In this document: one piece after another, positions 20,048 to 29,246 of the stretch | Numbering within the stretch: the stretch's first letter is position 1 | How the letters are laid out: every line of letters begins with the position of its first letter | Source: Fonticula alba | Taxonomy: Eukaryota; Opisthokonta; Rotosphaerida; Fonticulaceae | NCBI RefSeq assembly: GCF_000388065.1 | Contig: NW_009243181.1 | Span: 1-29,656, forward strand | Direction of reading: 5' to 3' | Length of the DNA: 29,656 nucleotides | Made by a program: the position numbers and the translations under genes | Notes under the pieces: generated by a model | Seen by the model: the letters and a program-made list of their open reading frames with translations, nothing else | Told to the model about the DNA's origin: nothing | The model's database searches: none

Positions 20048-21903
20048 TATAAATTTATAAACATCAGCTTTAGTCTAAGATTGTATATTATACATATATA
20101 TATATAATATTCAAATCTCATTAAACACCAAATAATAATAACATAAAATAAATACAAGAATTTTAATACAAAATATAACGCTAATAAATTCTAAATATAA
20201 AATTAATGTATTTATTAATCCTTAAGGTCAGGGTTGCTAAGGTCTTGTCAGACGGGTTAGTTTCTCTGGGGCTTATGGTACACCTTATTTAGTGTGGTTT
20301 ATTCACCCTATATAAGTTATATTTGATTTTTTTATAGGATATTGGTGTGGTAGGTGCTGGTTCTATAGCTGTGTATTTGATGGCTATCTTCTCCATTTTT
20401 ACTGAGGTTTGTGTGCTCTGTGTTATCTGAGTGTTAGTGTTTTCCGTGCTTTGGATGTTTCTGTGTTTCAGCTTATAATTTTTAGTTTTGGTGTGTTAGA
20501 CTATATGGTAGTGATTAGTTATGTTGTTATTATATATATTCTATATCTTAATATATATTATTTGTTTTATTGTGGTGGTATTTATGGTCTCTAGGGTGTA
20601 AGAGTTTAGCTTCTATTCTAATACTTTTTAGGTGTGTATTTTCTTTAGCTGTTTATTAGTATTTATAGACTTGTAGGTTTTTCTAGTTTGTTTAATATAT
20701 TCTAGTTAAGGCTGTGGTGTTTGTAATATGTACGGTTTAGATGGTGAAGTAACAATCTTTATAGGAGTATGGGGATTATATTTAATTGTTTTATCGTAAT
20801 CTTAGTTGTGTATAAATTACCCTCTAGAGGCTCTATGTTGAGAGAAGGGCTGGTTATGTATTAGTTTTATATTTTAAGTATCTGTTGTATTGATTGTAGT
20901 CTCTAGCCTTTTTAATTTAGATTTGATTATAGGAAATAATTTTTGACTGTGGTTTATACTTGTTTGTATTTACAAAATTTAAGGTTTAATTTTTATTTAA
21001 TCTATTGGGTATATTAGTATTAGATCTAGAGGTATTGTTATGGTGTTTTAGTACATTTTTTATTCAGTTATGTATGTTTTCCTGTTACTTCAGTAATTTT
21101 ATTATAAATTACTGTTATAGTATACTTATACTGTGATCTAATTATAGTAGCTTGTGGTTTGGTACAGTTAGTGTACGGACTAACAGGCTGTCTATACCTA
21201 TTATTTATAATCTGTTGGCAGTGGTAAGATTCTATAGGGCTATTTTTATGTTGAACCTGATGGAGATTTTCCTCTGTTATGTACTGCTTAGTCTACTACA
21301 ATAGCTCTATAGCTAACATAAGAATTTTTGTTATGTTTTATTAAGTACTATTGGCATAGTTTCTATTTGTGTATCAGCAGCTGTTTTATTCGTATAGTTA
21401 AGCTGTATCTGGGCTTAGTAGTGCTCTGTGTTTATTATCCTGTTATGAGATGTATTCTCATGGTTTGTTGTTATAATGTATGTACAATGGGTATATTATA
21501 TATAATATACCTTTCTATATGGTGTTCTAAGAATTTAAATTATGCCTTGTTATAGCGTGTTTCCTTGAAATTATTAAGCTGGAGCTTTTATTTAGGTTAC
21601 TATACTTTCTTTTAATAATGTTTATGATCTTACTTAGAACCATTATTTATTTTATTTGAGTGGTGTATAGTTTCGGTACTTAAGTTTATTTTGGTTTTAT
21701 GTTCATTTCTGTGTTTTATGAGTGTAATAAAGTTAAGTTTTAGTTGAGTGCTAATTCAGGGTGTTTTTTTTTTATTTAGTTAGGTCTTACTATGGGCTGT
21801 TTAGCTGTAATTTGCTTTTGGTGTGTACTATGTTTTGTTGTTTTGGCCTATAGGTCCTTGCAGAATATTAAAGTATTGTTTCATTAGTCTGGTGGTATTT
21901 TAT
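20048..21903. other. long gene-free interval before cox3
   Basis: About 1.86 kb. The first 170 bases are A-rich; from about 20220 onward the plus strand is strikingly G/T-rich up to cox3. Short plus-strand open frames (20409-20594, 21328-21555) have the Cys/Val/Phe/Tyr-rich composition expected from chance in G/T-rich DNA. No tRNA or rRNA motif was found. A GC-richer patch at 20220-20285 is locally distinct. Confidence 0.5.
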
Positions 21904-22719
21904 TTAGTTTAGTGTTGGGCTGTATGGCCAGTAGTATACGCTTATAAACATGAATATCCATACTATATCCACGAAGTGGTAGTACCATGCACAAGTGTCG
22001 AATCCTACATGGCTTGAGTTTGTGTTTAATCCGTATACAGTTCTGTATAGGCATGTTATTAAATAGATTGTTCCTATTATTATATGTATCCCATGAAATC
22101 CTGTACACATAAAGAATGTAGATCCATATACAGAGTCAGCTATGCTGAATGTAGAGTCTATGTATTCTAAGAATTGAAGACCTGTGAATGACATTGCTAA
22201 GATGATAGTTATTAATAAAGACACAGTTGTATGAGGTTTATTTGCTGTAATAATAGCGTGATGTCCCCATGTTAATACAACTCCAGATGCTACTAGTACT
22301 ATCGTGTTTAATAATGGAACACTTAAAGGGTTCAATGCTTGAATTCCTTTTGGAGGCCAAACCACACCTAAATCTACTGAAGGAGCTAAGCTTGAATGAA
22401 AAAACGCCCAAAATAAAGCTACGAAAAACATTAGTTCAGATACTATAAATAAAATAAACCCAATTTTTAATCCTCTTTGTACTAAGTATGTATGACACCC
22501 AGATAATGTACTTTCTTTTGAAACATCTACAAACCAACAAAAAAATGTTAACAATACTAATAAAAACCCTATTAATAATGTGCTAGATCCACCATTGAAT
22601 CCATGCATAAACAGAACAGCAGATTTCATGCTCAACATTAATGAAAAAGCCATGAAAATAGGCCATGGACTGTTATCTAAAATATGATAAGTATGATTTT
22701 TATATCTCATAAAAATCAA
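21904..22719 (-). CDS. cox3: cytochrome c oxidase subunit 3
   Basis: 271 residues, a normal length, with seven membrane segments. Family motifs: HTYHILDNSPWP at the N-terminus, FWAFFHSSLAPSVDLGVVWPP in the middle (here interrupted only by family-typical residues), GSTFFMCTGFHGIHIIIG, and the C-terminal WYYHFVDIVWIF. Subunit 3 stabilises the catalytic core of complex IV. The start may be ATG 22719 or the ATG three codons later (22710). No cluster partner overlaps it. tRNA-Asn lies 37 bases upstream. Confidence 0.98.
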   Translation of the reverse strand: MIFMRYKNHTYHILDNSPWPIFMAFSLMLSMKSAVLFMHGFNGGSSTLLIGFLLVLLTFFCWFVDVSKESTLSGCHTYLVQRGLKIGFILFIVSELMFFVALFWAFFHSSLAPSVDLGVVWPPKGIQALNPLSVPLLNTIVLVASGVVLTWGHHAIITANKPHTTVSLLITIILAMSFTGLQFLEYIDSTFSIADSVYGSTFFMCTGFHGIHIIIGTIYLITCLYRTVYGLNTNSSHVGFDTCAWYYHFVDIVWIFMFISVYYWPYSPTLN

Positions 22720-22756
22720 GTTTAAATTTTAATTATTTTATTAATACAAAATAATC

Positions 22757-22828
22757 CTCTTCAGGATGGATTCGAACCATCAACCGAACGATTAACAGTC
22801 GTTTGCTCCACCATTAAGCTACTGAAGA
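22757..22828 (-). tRNA. trnN: tRNA-Asn (GTT)
   Basis: Acceptor TCTTCAG/CTGAAGA, anticodon loop CTGTTAA, T-arm GATGG-TTCGAAT-CCATC, discriminator G. Confidence 0.96.
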
Positions 22829-22831
22829 ATT

Positions 22832-22910
22832 GGGCTAGTGTGGGAATCGAACCCAGACAAAGTCGATAGATCATGAGCCTATTAGGGAGACCACTCCCTC
22901 CGCACCAGCC
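22832..22910 (-). tRNA. trnM: tRNA-Met (CAT), unusual form
   Basis: Acceptor GGCTGGT/ACTAGCC, anticodon stem ATAGG/TCTAT, loop CTCATGA, T-loop TTCGATT. It is 79 bases long, with a GGAG/CTCC D-stem, three bases instead of one before the anticodon stem, a nine-base variable region and a C-C mismatch at the base of the T-stem. The initiator-type three G-C pairs of the anticodon stem are absent. It is one of three CAT tRNAs. Confidence 0.85.
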
Positions 22911-22939
22911 TTTAAAAATAATGTATTATGAATATATGT

Positions 22940-23302
22940 TTGGGTTATTCAGTTTTTAGTATTACTTAGCTACACACATTACTGTGCTTACACTTGTAAC
23001 CTATTTTAATAATTTGTAATAGTCTATTACATCTGAGTTAAAAACTAGCTTAAAGATGTATTTCCTGCTTAGATGCTTTCAGCAGTTAATAGTTCGATAC
23101 GTGGCTACCCAACGATGCTTCTGGAGAAACAGTTGGTACACTATTGGTATCTCCTCCCCGGTCCTCTCGTACTAGGGTCGGCTTCTTTAAGTTTTTATAC
23201 ATTAGTAGTAGATAGGGACCGAACTGTCTCACGACGTTCTAAACCCAGCTCACGTACCACTTTAATTGGCGAACAGCCAAACCCTTGGAACCTCCTTCAG
23301 CT

Positions 23303-23337
<35 letters not shown>

Positions 23338-25191
23338 GACTCCGTCGATATGAGCTCTTGGGAGTCATCAGCCTGTTATCCCTAGAGTATCTTTTATCCG
23401 TTGAGCGATAGCCTTTCCACTAAGTACTATCGGATCACTATGGCCGACTTACGTCTCTGGTTGACTTGTTTGTCTTTCAGTTAAGCAGGCTTATGCCATT
23501 ACACTCTACAATAGATTTCCGACCTATTTGAGCCTACCTTCGCACACCTCCGTTACTCTTTAGGAGGTGACCGCCCCAGTCAAACTACCCGCTATAAATT
23601 GTCCCTTATGGTGAGTCTAGACGATCAGTAAGGATGGTATTTCACTGCTGCATTACTTGCAATCCATCTATGCTACTCTAACTGTTCGAATAGACTATTT
23701 ATAGTTATAGTAAAGATTCATAGGGTCTTTCCGTCTTACTACTAATACTCCGCATCTTCACGGAGAATGCAATTTCACTGAGTTATTGTTGGAGACAGCG
23801 GAGAAGTCGTTACACCACTCATGCAGGACGGAACTTACCCGTCAAGGAATTTCGCTACCTTTGGACCGTTATGGTTACAGCCGCCGTTTACTGGGGGATA
23901 TATAGTTAGCTCTCACCAACTAATTTAGCCTTCCAGAACCGGGCAGGTGTCATACCCTATACTTCATCTGATAAGATTTAGCAGAGTATTGTGTTTTTAG
24001 TAAACAGTCGCTCCTCCCTATTATGTGCCACCTCTTTCGAGGCCCTCCTTATCCCTAAGTTACAGAGTCATTTTGCCGAGTTCCTTCAACAATATTATCT
24101 CATAACTTCAGTATACTCTACTTGTCCACCAGTGTCGGTTTATAGTACGGTATTTAAATTTTAAGGATTAACCTTAAAATAGTTTAAAACTAAAATATTA
24201 AAATTTTCCTGAAGAAAACATTATATTATAATATTAGCCATATATAAATATAATACTTTGAATTCTCGTCCTTTAATACATAATTACCCATCATTCTTGT
24301 TAGAACTTAGGGGCCGACTAACTCTACGCTATTAACTATCACGTTAGAAAACCTTAGACATTCAGCAATAATGATTATTGTTACAATATTTACGTTACTC
24401 ATGTCAGCATTCTCTCATCTGATTCCAAAATTATATCTTTCAATATAATTTTCATATAATACAGATTGTTCTGCTACCATTAAACTCACGTTTAATCCAC
24501 AATGTCGGAAAAATACTTAGCCCCTCTACATTTTCGGCGCCAAATTACATCAACCAGTGAGCTGTTACGCTTTCTTTAAAGGATGGCTGCTTCCAAGCCC
24601 ACCTCCTGGATATCTTCGTATATATGACTTCCTTAATAGCACTTAGTATTTATTTTGGGTCCTTAATTTGTGGTCTGGGCTGTTCCCCTCTTGACTATGG
24701 ACCTTAGCACCCATAGTCTGATTGTTATAAAATATTCTTTGGTATTCAGAGTTTACTAAAATATAGTATAACATTAGTTACCCATAAATTTGCAGTGCTT
24801 TACCCCCAAAGATTAACGTATAACACTATACCTAAATATATTTCGCAGAAAACCAGCTATTTCCAAGTTTGATTAGCCTTTCACCCCTAACAACAGATCA
24901 TCCCAATATTTTGCAACATATTTGGGTTCAGTCCTCCTTTTGGATTTCTCCAACCTTCAACTTGTCCATAGTTAGATCACTTGGTTTCGGGTCTAATTTA
25001 TATAACTAACGCAATTTAATACTCGCTTTCACTAGGCCTACATCTAACGATTTAAGCTTGCTATATAAATTAACTTGCTGACCCATTATGCAAAAGGTAC
25101 GTTGAAACTATAAAAAAAGTCACAACTGCTTAATCACTTTTAGTTTCAGGTTCTATTTCACCCCCTTCCATCTACATGGGTACTTTTCATA

Positions 25192-25222
<31 letters not shown>

Positions 25223-25640
25223 TAATATGTATACTTAGGCTTAGAAGGTGGTCCTCCTATATTCAAGCAAAATAACATTCCGCTTTACTCACTCATACCA
25301 AAACAAAAAAAAAAAAAAATTCAAATCTAATACGGGACTCTCACCCTCTATGGAATTTCTAAGATTCAAACAAGTATTAAGCCTGGTCCGCACTCGCTCA
25401 CCACTACTAACGGAGTCTCGGTTGATTTCCTTTACCTGATGCTACTAAGATGTTTCAATTCACATCGTATAATCCCATTATTTAAACAGTTTTTCACATG
25501 GAAACTCTGGTATTCCAGATAAACCTACACCAGAAATATCGTATCAACGTCCAAACATATTAGCCTATACATCCACTAAAAGCTTCAAAATACTACCCCA
25601 AACAAAAAATTACATTAAAAACGTGCGAAGATAAGCACCT
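22940..25640 (-). rRNA. rnl: large subunit ribosomal RNA
   Basis: A complete bacterial-like 23S rRNA is recognisable by landmark sequences in order on the minus strand: the 5' GTGGATG region (about 25590), GAATTGAAACATCTTAG (about 25450), the GTACCGTGAGGGAAA region (about 25200), CTGGTTTTCTGCGAAA (about 24850), CGGTCCTAAGGTAGCG equivalent (about 23850-23870), GACGGAAAGACCC equivalent (about 23725), the peptidyl-transferase segments with GATAACAGGCTGAT (about 23370) and GTTCGGTCCCTAT (about 23220), and the sarcin-ricin loop AGTACGAGAGGACC (about 23160). Variable regions are AT-rich and reduced, with a poly-A/T tract near 25307. No intron is seen. Both ends are approximate, judged from homology to E. 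coli helices. Confidence 0.95.
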
Positions 25641-25684
25641 ACGCCCTAAACAAACAAAAACAAAAAAAACAAAAAACCCAAGAC

Positions 25685-25757
25685 TCAGGATGGTCGGGCT
25701 CGAACCGACAACCTTAGGTACCCAAAACCTACGCACAGCCAATTATGCTTCATCCTG
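25685..25757 (-). tRNA. trnP: tRNA-Pro (TGG)
   Basis: Acceptor CAGGATG/CATCCTG, anticodon stem TAGGT/ACCTA, loop TTTGGGT, T-arm GTCGG-TTCGAGC-CCGAC. Confidence 0.95.
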
Positions 25758-25768
25758 CCCAAAATAAA

Positions 25769-25852
25769 TGGATAGAGTAGGATTCGAACCTACGATACAA
25801 ACTGTATAATAGTTTTCAAGACTATCTCTTTAAACCACTCAGACATCCATCC
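25769..25852 (-). tRNA. trnS: tRNA-Ser (TGA)
   Basis: Type II tRNA with acceptor GGATGGA/TCTATCC, anticodon loop CTTGAAA, a long variable arm and T-arm GTAGG-TTCGAAT-CCTAC. Confidence 0.96.
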
Positions 25853-25925
25853 ACCCCACCAGCCCCTAAAACAAAAACAAAAAAATTTTACATTTTAGAA
25901 AAAGATAAGGATACAGACATATCTA

Positions 25926-25949
25926 ACACACACACACACACACACACAC
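25926..25949. repeat. CA microsatellite
   Basis: About twelve CA dinucleotides between tRNA-Ser and tRNA-Phe. Confidence 0.9.
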
Positions 25950-26021
25950 TGTCCAGAGGTAGAATCGAACTACCGACACAAGGATTTTCAGTCCTATGCT
26001 CTACCACTGAGCTACCTGAAC
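25950..26021 (-). tRNA. trnF: tRNA-Phe (GAA)
   Basis: Acceptor GTTCAGG/TCTGGAC, D-arm GCTCAGTGGTAGAGC, anticodon loop CTGAAAA, T-arm GGTAG-TTCGATT-CTACC. Confidence 0.97.
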
Positions 26022-26036
26022 AAAAACAAAAAAAAA

Positions 26037-26108
26037 AGGAGTATCTAGGAATCGAACCTAGATCAAACGAATATGAGTCGATTGTACTAACCATTGTACT
26101 AATACTCC
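26037..26108 (-). tRNA. trnM: tRNA-Met (CAT), second copy
   Basis: Acceptor GGAGTAT/ATACTCC, anticodon stem ATCGA/TCGTT, loop CTCATAT, T-arm CTAGG-TTCGATT-CCTAG, discriminator T. Which of the two Met tRNAs is the initiator cannot be decided: neither has the usual three G-C pairs in the anticodon stem. Confidence 0.88.
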
Positions 26109-26127
26109 AACAAAAAATATATAAAAA

Positions 26128-26201
26128 CGAGAATGATGGGACTCGAACCCACGACCTTTAACGTGACAAGCTAATACTCTACCAGACTAAGTTACATCCT
26201 C
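26128..26201 (-). tRNA. trnD: tRNA-Asp (GTC)
   Basis: Acceptor GAGGATG/CATTCTC, anticodon stem TTAGC/GTTAA, loop TTGTCAC, T-arm GTGGG-TTCGAGT-CCCAT. Its T-arm and acceptor 3' strand are shared with the chimeric tRNA at 15415-15488. Confidence 0.93.
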
Positions 26202-26220
26202 TTATTAATTAATATTATAC

Positions 26221-26292
26221 TGCGGATAATGGGACTCGAACCCATAGCATTTGCTTGGAAGGCAAAGGATTTAGCCATTAATCGATACCCGC
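26221..26292 (-). tRNA. trnG: tRNA-Gly (TCC)
   Basis: Acceptor GCGGGTA/TATCCGC, D-stem GATT/AATC, anticodon loop CTTCCAA, T-arm ATGGG-TTCGAGT-CCCAT. Confidence 0.95.
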
Positions 26293-26293
26293 C

Positions 26294-26367
26294 ATGCTTG
26301 TAGCTTAACTGGATAGAGCGTTAGAATACGAATCTAAAGGTTAGAAGTTCGAATCTTCTCAGGCATA
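26294..26367 (+). tRNA. trnR: tRNA-Arg (ACG)
   Basis: Acceptor ATGCTTG/CAGGCAT, anticodon stem TTAGA/TCTAA, loop ATACGAA, T-arm AGAAG-TTCGAAT-CTTCT. One base separates it from the divergent tRNA-Gly. Confidence 0.95.
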
Positions 26368-26368
26368 A

Positions 26369-26442
26369 CACACTCTACAGGACTCGAACCTGTGACCTAT
26401 AACTTAGAAGGCTATTGCTCTATCCAGTTGAGCTAAGAGTGT
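26369..26442 (-). tRNA. trnR: tRNA-Arg (TCT)
   Basis: Acceptor ACACTCT/AGAGTGT, D-arm GCTCAACTGGATAGAGC, anticodon loop CTTCTAA, T-arm ACAGG-TTCGAGT-CCTGT. This is the orthodox decoder of AGA/AGG; its middle is copied in the chimera at 15415-15488. Confidence 0.96.
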
Positions 26443-26454
26443 TTTATTAAAATA

Positions 26455-26527
26455 GGACTTATAACTCAGTGGTTAGAGTATACACCTGATAAGTGTAAAG
26501 TCGGTAGTTCGATTCTACCTAAGTCCA
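26455..26527 (+). tRNA. trnI: tRNA-Ile (GAT)
   Basis: Acceptor GGACTTA/TAAGTCC, anticodon stem TACAC/GTGTA, loop CTGATAA, T-arm GGTAG-TTCGATT-CTACC. Confidence 0.96.
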
Positions 26528-26533
26528 TAGCTA

Positions 26534-26604
26534 AAGACTATAGTTTAATGGTAAAATAGAGGCCTCCAAAGCCTTCGTTCTGGGTTCGAATCCGAGTAGT
26601 CTTG
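26534..26604 (+). tRNA. trnW: tRNA-Trp (CCA)
   Basis: Acceptor AAGACTA/TAGTCTT, anticodon stem GAGGC/GCCTT, loop CTCCAAA, T-loop TTCGAAT, with one G-G mismatch in the T-stem. Anticodon CCA reads only TGG, in line with TGA being a stop here. Confidence 0.93.
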
Positions 26605-26605
26605 T

Positions 26606-26938
26606 TTATGTAAAATTTGAATATATCCCAATTAAATACACTACAAAAAACAATATATGCCTACCACCCTCAAAACCAAATTCAAACTTAAATGTAAATG
26701 GAGGACAAAACAAAAAATTTGAATATAGAAAACCATAATTCGGAGCGACAAACCATGATGGATAAAACTCGGGCCTCCACCAATCATCATGATCAATACA
26801 ACCCACTATAGGAGCACCCAACTCATTTTCCATTAAACGGGAATTACTAATGTATCCCAATGAATCCACAAGAGAACCTACATCATCATTGTATAATAAA
26901 AGACACACCACTGATACCAGAAAAAACCCAGACACCAC
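26606..26938 (-). CDS. hypothetical membrane protein downstream of atp9
   Basis: The frame starting with GTG at 26938 gives 110 residues. The same frame stays open upstream to 26995, across the end of atp9, adding a basic stretch (RGLLGRVLIKYL) but no ATG, so the start is uncertain and may be non-ATG. There is one hydrophobic span at the N-terminus and one at the C-terminus. Between them is a soluble segment with ENELGAP and DHDDWWRPEFYPSW, a composition not expected from chance in this G/T-rich strand. The family is not recognised. The frame ends two bases before the tRNA-Trp gene. Confidence 0.4.
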   Translation of the reverse strand: MVSGFFLVSVVCLLLYNDDVGSLVDSLGYISNSRLMENELGAPIVGCIDHDDWWRPEFYPSWFVAPNYGFLYSNFLFCPPFTFKFEFGFEGGRHILFFVVYLIGIYSNFT

Positions 26939-26978
26939 TAAGTATTTTATTAGTACCCTCCCAAGTAAGCCTCTGTTC

Positions 26979-27206
<228 letters not shown>

Positions 27207-27340
27207 CTATACTAAGAACAAAGAAGACAGCCAGTTAACACTACAAACAACACAAATAAGAACACATATTAAAAAAAAAACAAAATAAAACCCACAAAAA
27301 ACACATGAGCATAAGACCCCATTAGAAATTAACCTAAGGA

Positions 27341-27413
27341 TGCACAATACAGGACTCGAACCCGTGACCCGTTCGGTGTAAACGAAATGCTCTACCAACT
27401 GAGCTAATCATGC
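27341..27413 (-). tRNA. trnV: tRNA-Val (TAC)
   Basis: Acceptor GCATGAT/ATTGTGC, D-arm GCTCAGTTGGTAGAGC, anticodon loop TTTACAC, T-arm ACGGG-TTCGAGT-CCTGT. The outermost anticodon-stem pair is a T-C mismatch. Confidence 0.93.
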
Positions 27414-28091
27414 AACTAATAAAAAAAAAACAAGAAAATGTCCAAAAATAAAACGTTATTCAATAAAAAAACACCAACAAACAAACCAAAAAACTCTTAG
27501 AACATACACGCACAAAACAAAATAATCACAACCATTACACTGGAAGAACCAAATCTAAACGTTAAATTATAATATCAAGAACATACAAAACAAGCACAAA
27601 ACAACTACATAAAAACTGTTATATATCCATATAAATTATATACATAAGATAAATTATACGAACCTAACCCATAAGCACATGCTTAACCATAAACCACTCA
27701 GGCAATAGAATACTTCCACAATACACAACATTAAGAGTATTCAGTGTAATATAATACCCACTCGTACAGTAAACACTACCAGAGTATAGGAGAGTATCTA
27801 AACAAGATGTCAGAGAGAAAGAAAAAAACAATTACTTGAGACAACAAAATAAAACCACAAGAAAACAGATGGAGTACCCACAAGTAACTTCGGCACAGAA
27901 GCGGACAACGTTTAACCACCAATGAGCAGAGGTGAATATTGGAAAACATATGTAAATTCTATAACAATTTACCAATAAGCTGTTTAGATACAGCAACCTA
28001 CTAGAATTGGGCAAAGCGTTATAAACATCACTCAGACCAGTAAAATAGGGGAAGTAACACAATACCCAGATACCCAATGGAAAGGAAAATA
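27414..28091. other. spacer with possible structured RNA
   Basis: About 680 bases, A/C-rich on the plus strand. From about 27830 the sequence is less AT-biased and contains phrases that faintly recall SSU rRNA (GGTGAATATTGG near 27932, AATTGGGCAAAGCG near 28007), but the order and the universal 530 loop do not fit, so I do not call an rRNA. The 15-mer also found at 18383-18397 recurs at 27663-27677. Confidence 0.4.
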
Positions 28092-28192
28092 GAGAACGAT
28101 GGGAATCAATGAAGTAAACCCGGCAAACAGAACACCTCTCACAAATGGGTGAGGAACATCAACAAAATAATAAAAAATTATTAAATGTTTTT
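28092..28192 (-). repeat. decayed tRNA-like element R4
   Basis: 28092-28107 (GAGAACGATGGGAATC on the plus strand) resembles the T-arm/acceptor of tRNA-Asp and the chimera (GAGAATGATGGGACTC). At 28172-28192 there is a 21-base match to the AT-rich block of R1 and R2 (AATTATTAAATGTTTTT core). A CCTC..CAC/GTGAGG hairpin lies between them. It follows cassette C on the minus strand, as the other elements follow their clusters. Confidence 0.4.
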
Positions 28193-28378
28193 CTTGTTTT
28201 TGCATTTGTTTTTGTTCTTTGTCCGGAAAATTTTTGTTCTAATTGAGTAAGGTTTGTTTAGTGTGCTTTGTTATTATATAGTTATTCTTTAGAGATTTAA
28301 CTAGTATTAGAAGTATATCTGAAATCAGATAGTTATTATTTTAACTCCTATGGTTTTAATTTATCTCTATCACTCTTG

Positions 28379-28642
28379 TTATTTTATTTTATTTAAGGCT
28401 ATTTTAATTTCACCTAAATTCATTAAATCTATAGAAGAATATTCCTGAATTGCTGAAAACAACAATTCAGGGCTATTCTTGTCAATTTGTTGACATAACC
28501 TAGCCTGTTGTTTTAAAAGGTACCTAGTTTTGCTCGTATCTTCCTTTAAATACTGCTTCTCAATTATTAATAAGTCTTTGCTAAAAACGGTTGTTTGTCC
28601 ATATGGTTTAAATTTATAATCTAATATGGGCCCTTTAGACTC
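28379..28642 (-). CDS. startless ORF after cassette C, possible detached C-terminus
   Basis: An 87-codon open frame with no ATG before residue 73, in the 300 bases downstream of the cassette C second gene. The composition is protein-like (hydrophilic, Lys/Gln/Glu/Leu-rich) and the end, SSIDLMNLGEIKIALNKI, resembles the region SVASLIELKVFLDKIINK of orf202 in cassette B. It may be the C-terminal part of the cassette C second protein cut off by a stop or frameshift, or a separate gene with a non-ATG start. Confidence 0.5.
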   Translation of the reverse strand, partial: ESKGPILDYKFKPYGQTTVFSKDLLIIEKQYLKEDTSKTRYLLKQQARLCQQIDKNSPELLFSAIQEYSSIDLMNLGEIKIALNKIK

Positions 28643-28688
28643 TTAGATCTTTTACTAGAGAGAGGTTATATCACAAGAAAGTCAATTA

Positions 28689-29246
28689 TTAGTCAATATC
28701 AGAGCAATCTTTATTCTCTAAACCCTCCAAATCAAAGCATGATTGGATAGGCTTACTAAAATGACCTTCATACTCTAAAAGCATATTTTTTGCTATCAAT
28801 AGTCTTGGCTTATCTAAAAGTGTCTTGTTTCTAAAATAAGTTATTAAGACTATGTCTTGCCCATAGATATCCTCATAAAAGCGCCCATTTTTTTCCCATA
28901 TCTCAAAATGACTGCTTTTTATATAAAGGGGTTTTGTTGGAGTTACTCCATATTGTGGTAAATTTTTAAGGGCTAAATCTAGTTGATAGGACAAACTATC
29001 AACCCTTAAGTGCTTTATAGAGTTAGAGTGAGTCATTTGTTGTATAACATGATACTTATTTAAATATTTATCTTGATAGCAGATGAGAGGGTGTTGGACA
29101 TTAACATTCGATTCGCTAGCTCTTTCTGCGTAAAGGGCTCTAAACTTAGGCTTTATCAATCCGAATTTTAAACCTGTATTTTGTTTAGTTGTACTTAGGA
29201 CAATCCTGGTAATATTTTTCATATGACTTGTAGTAACCAATAACAC
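28689..29246 (-). CDS. cassette C second gene: hydrophilic protein
   Basis: 185 residues from the first ATG. The ATG at residue 9 (29222) overlaps the stop of the upstream gene as ATGA and is the likelier start, giving 177 residues. The motif LPQYGVTPTKPLYI followed by a charged strand pair and DIVLITYF corresponds in position to DLGVCPKHLLIV of cassette A and SLGLRSSHILAV of cassette B. There is no membrane span. The function is unknown. A startless frame that may be its lost C-terminus lies 46 bases downstream. Confidence 0.65.
   Translation of the reverse strand: MLLVTTSHMKNITRIVLSTTKQNTGLKFGLIKPKFRALYAERASESNVNVQHPLICYQDKYLNKYHVIQQMTHSNSIKHLRVDSLSYQLDLALKNLPQYGVTPTKPLYIKSSHFEIWEKNGRFYEDIYGQDIVLITYFRNKTLLDKPRLLIAKNMLLEYEGHFSKPIQSCFDLEGLENKDCSDID

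Noticed and set aside
20409-21555. Plus-strand frames 20409-20594 and 21328-21555
   Set aside because: Rich in Cys, Val, Tyr and Phe as chance translation of G/T-rich sequence gives, isolated, with no family resemblance.
23073-25439. Open frames inside 23073-23411 and 25248-25439
   Set aside because: They lie within the LSU rRNA, whose landmark sequences run through both stretches on the other strand.
27832-28112. Possible SSU rRNA domain on the plus strand
   Set aside because: A few phrases resemble SSU rRNA, but spacing is far too short, the universal 530-loop and 900-region sequences are absent, and AT-rich repeat sequence follows.
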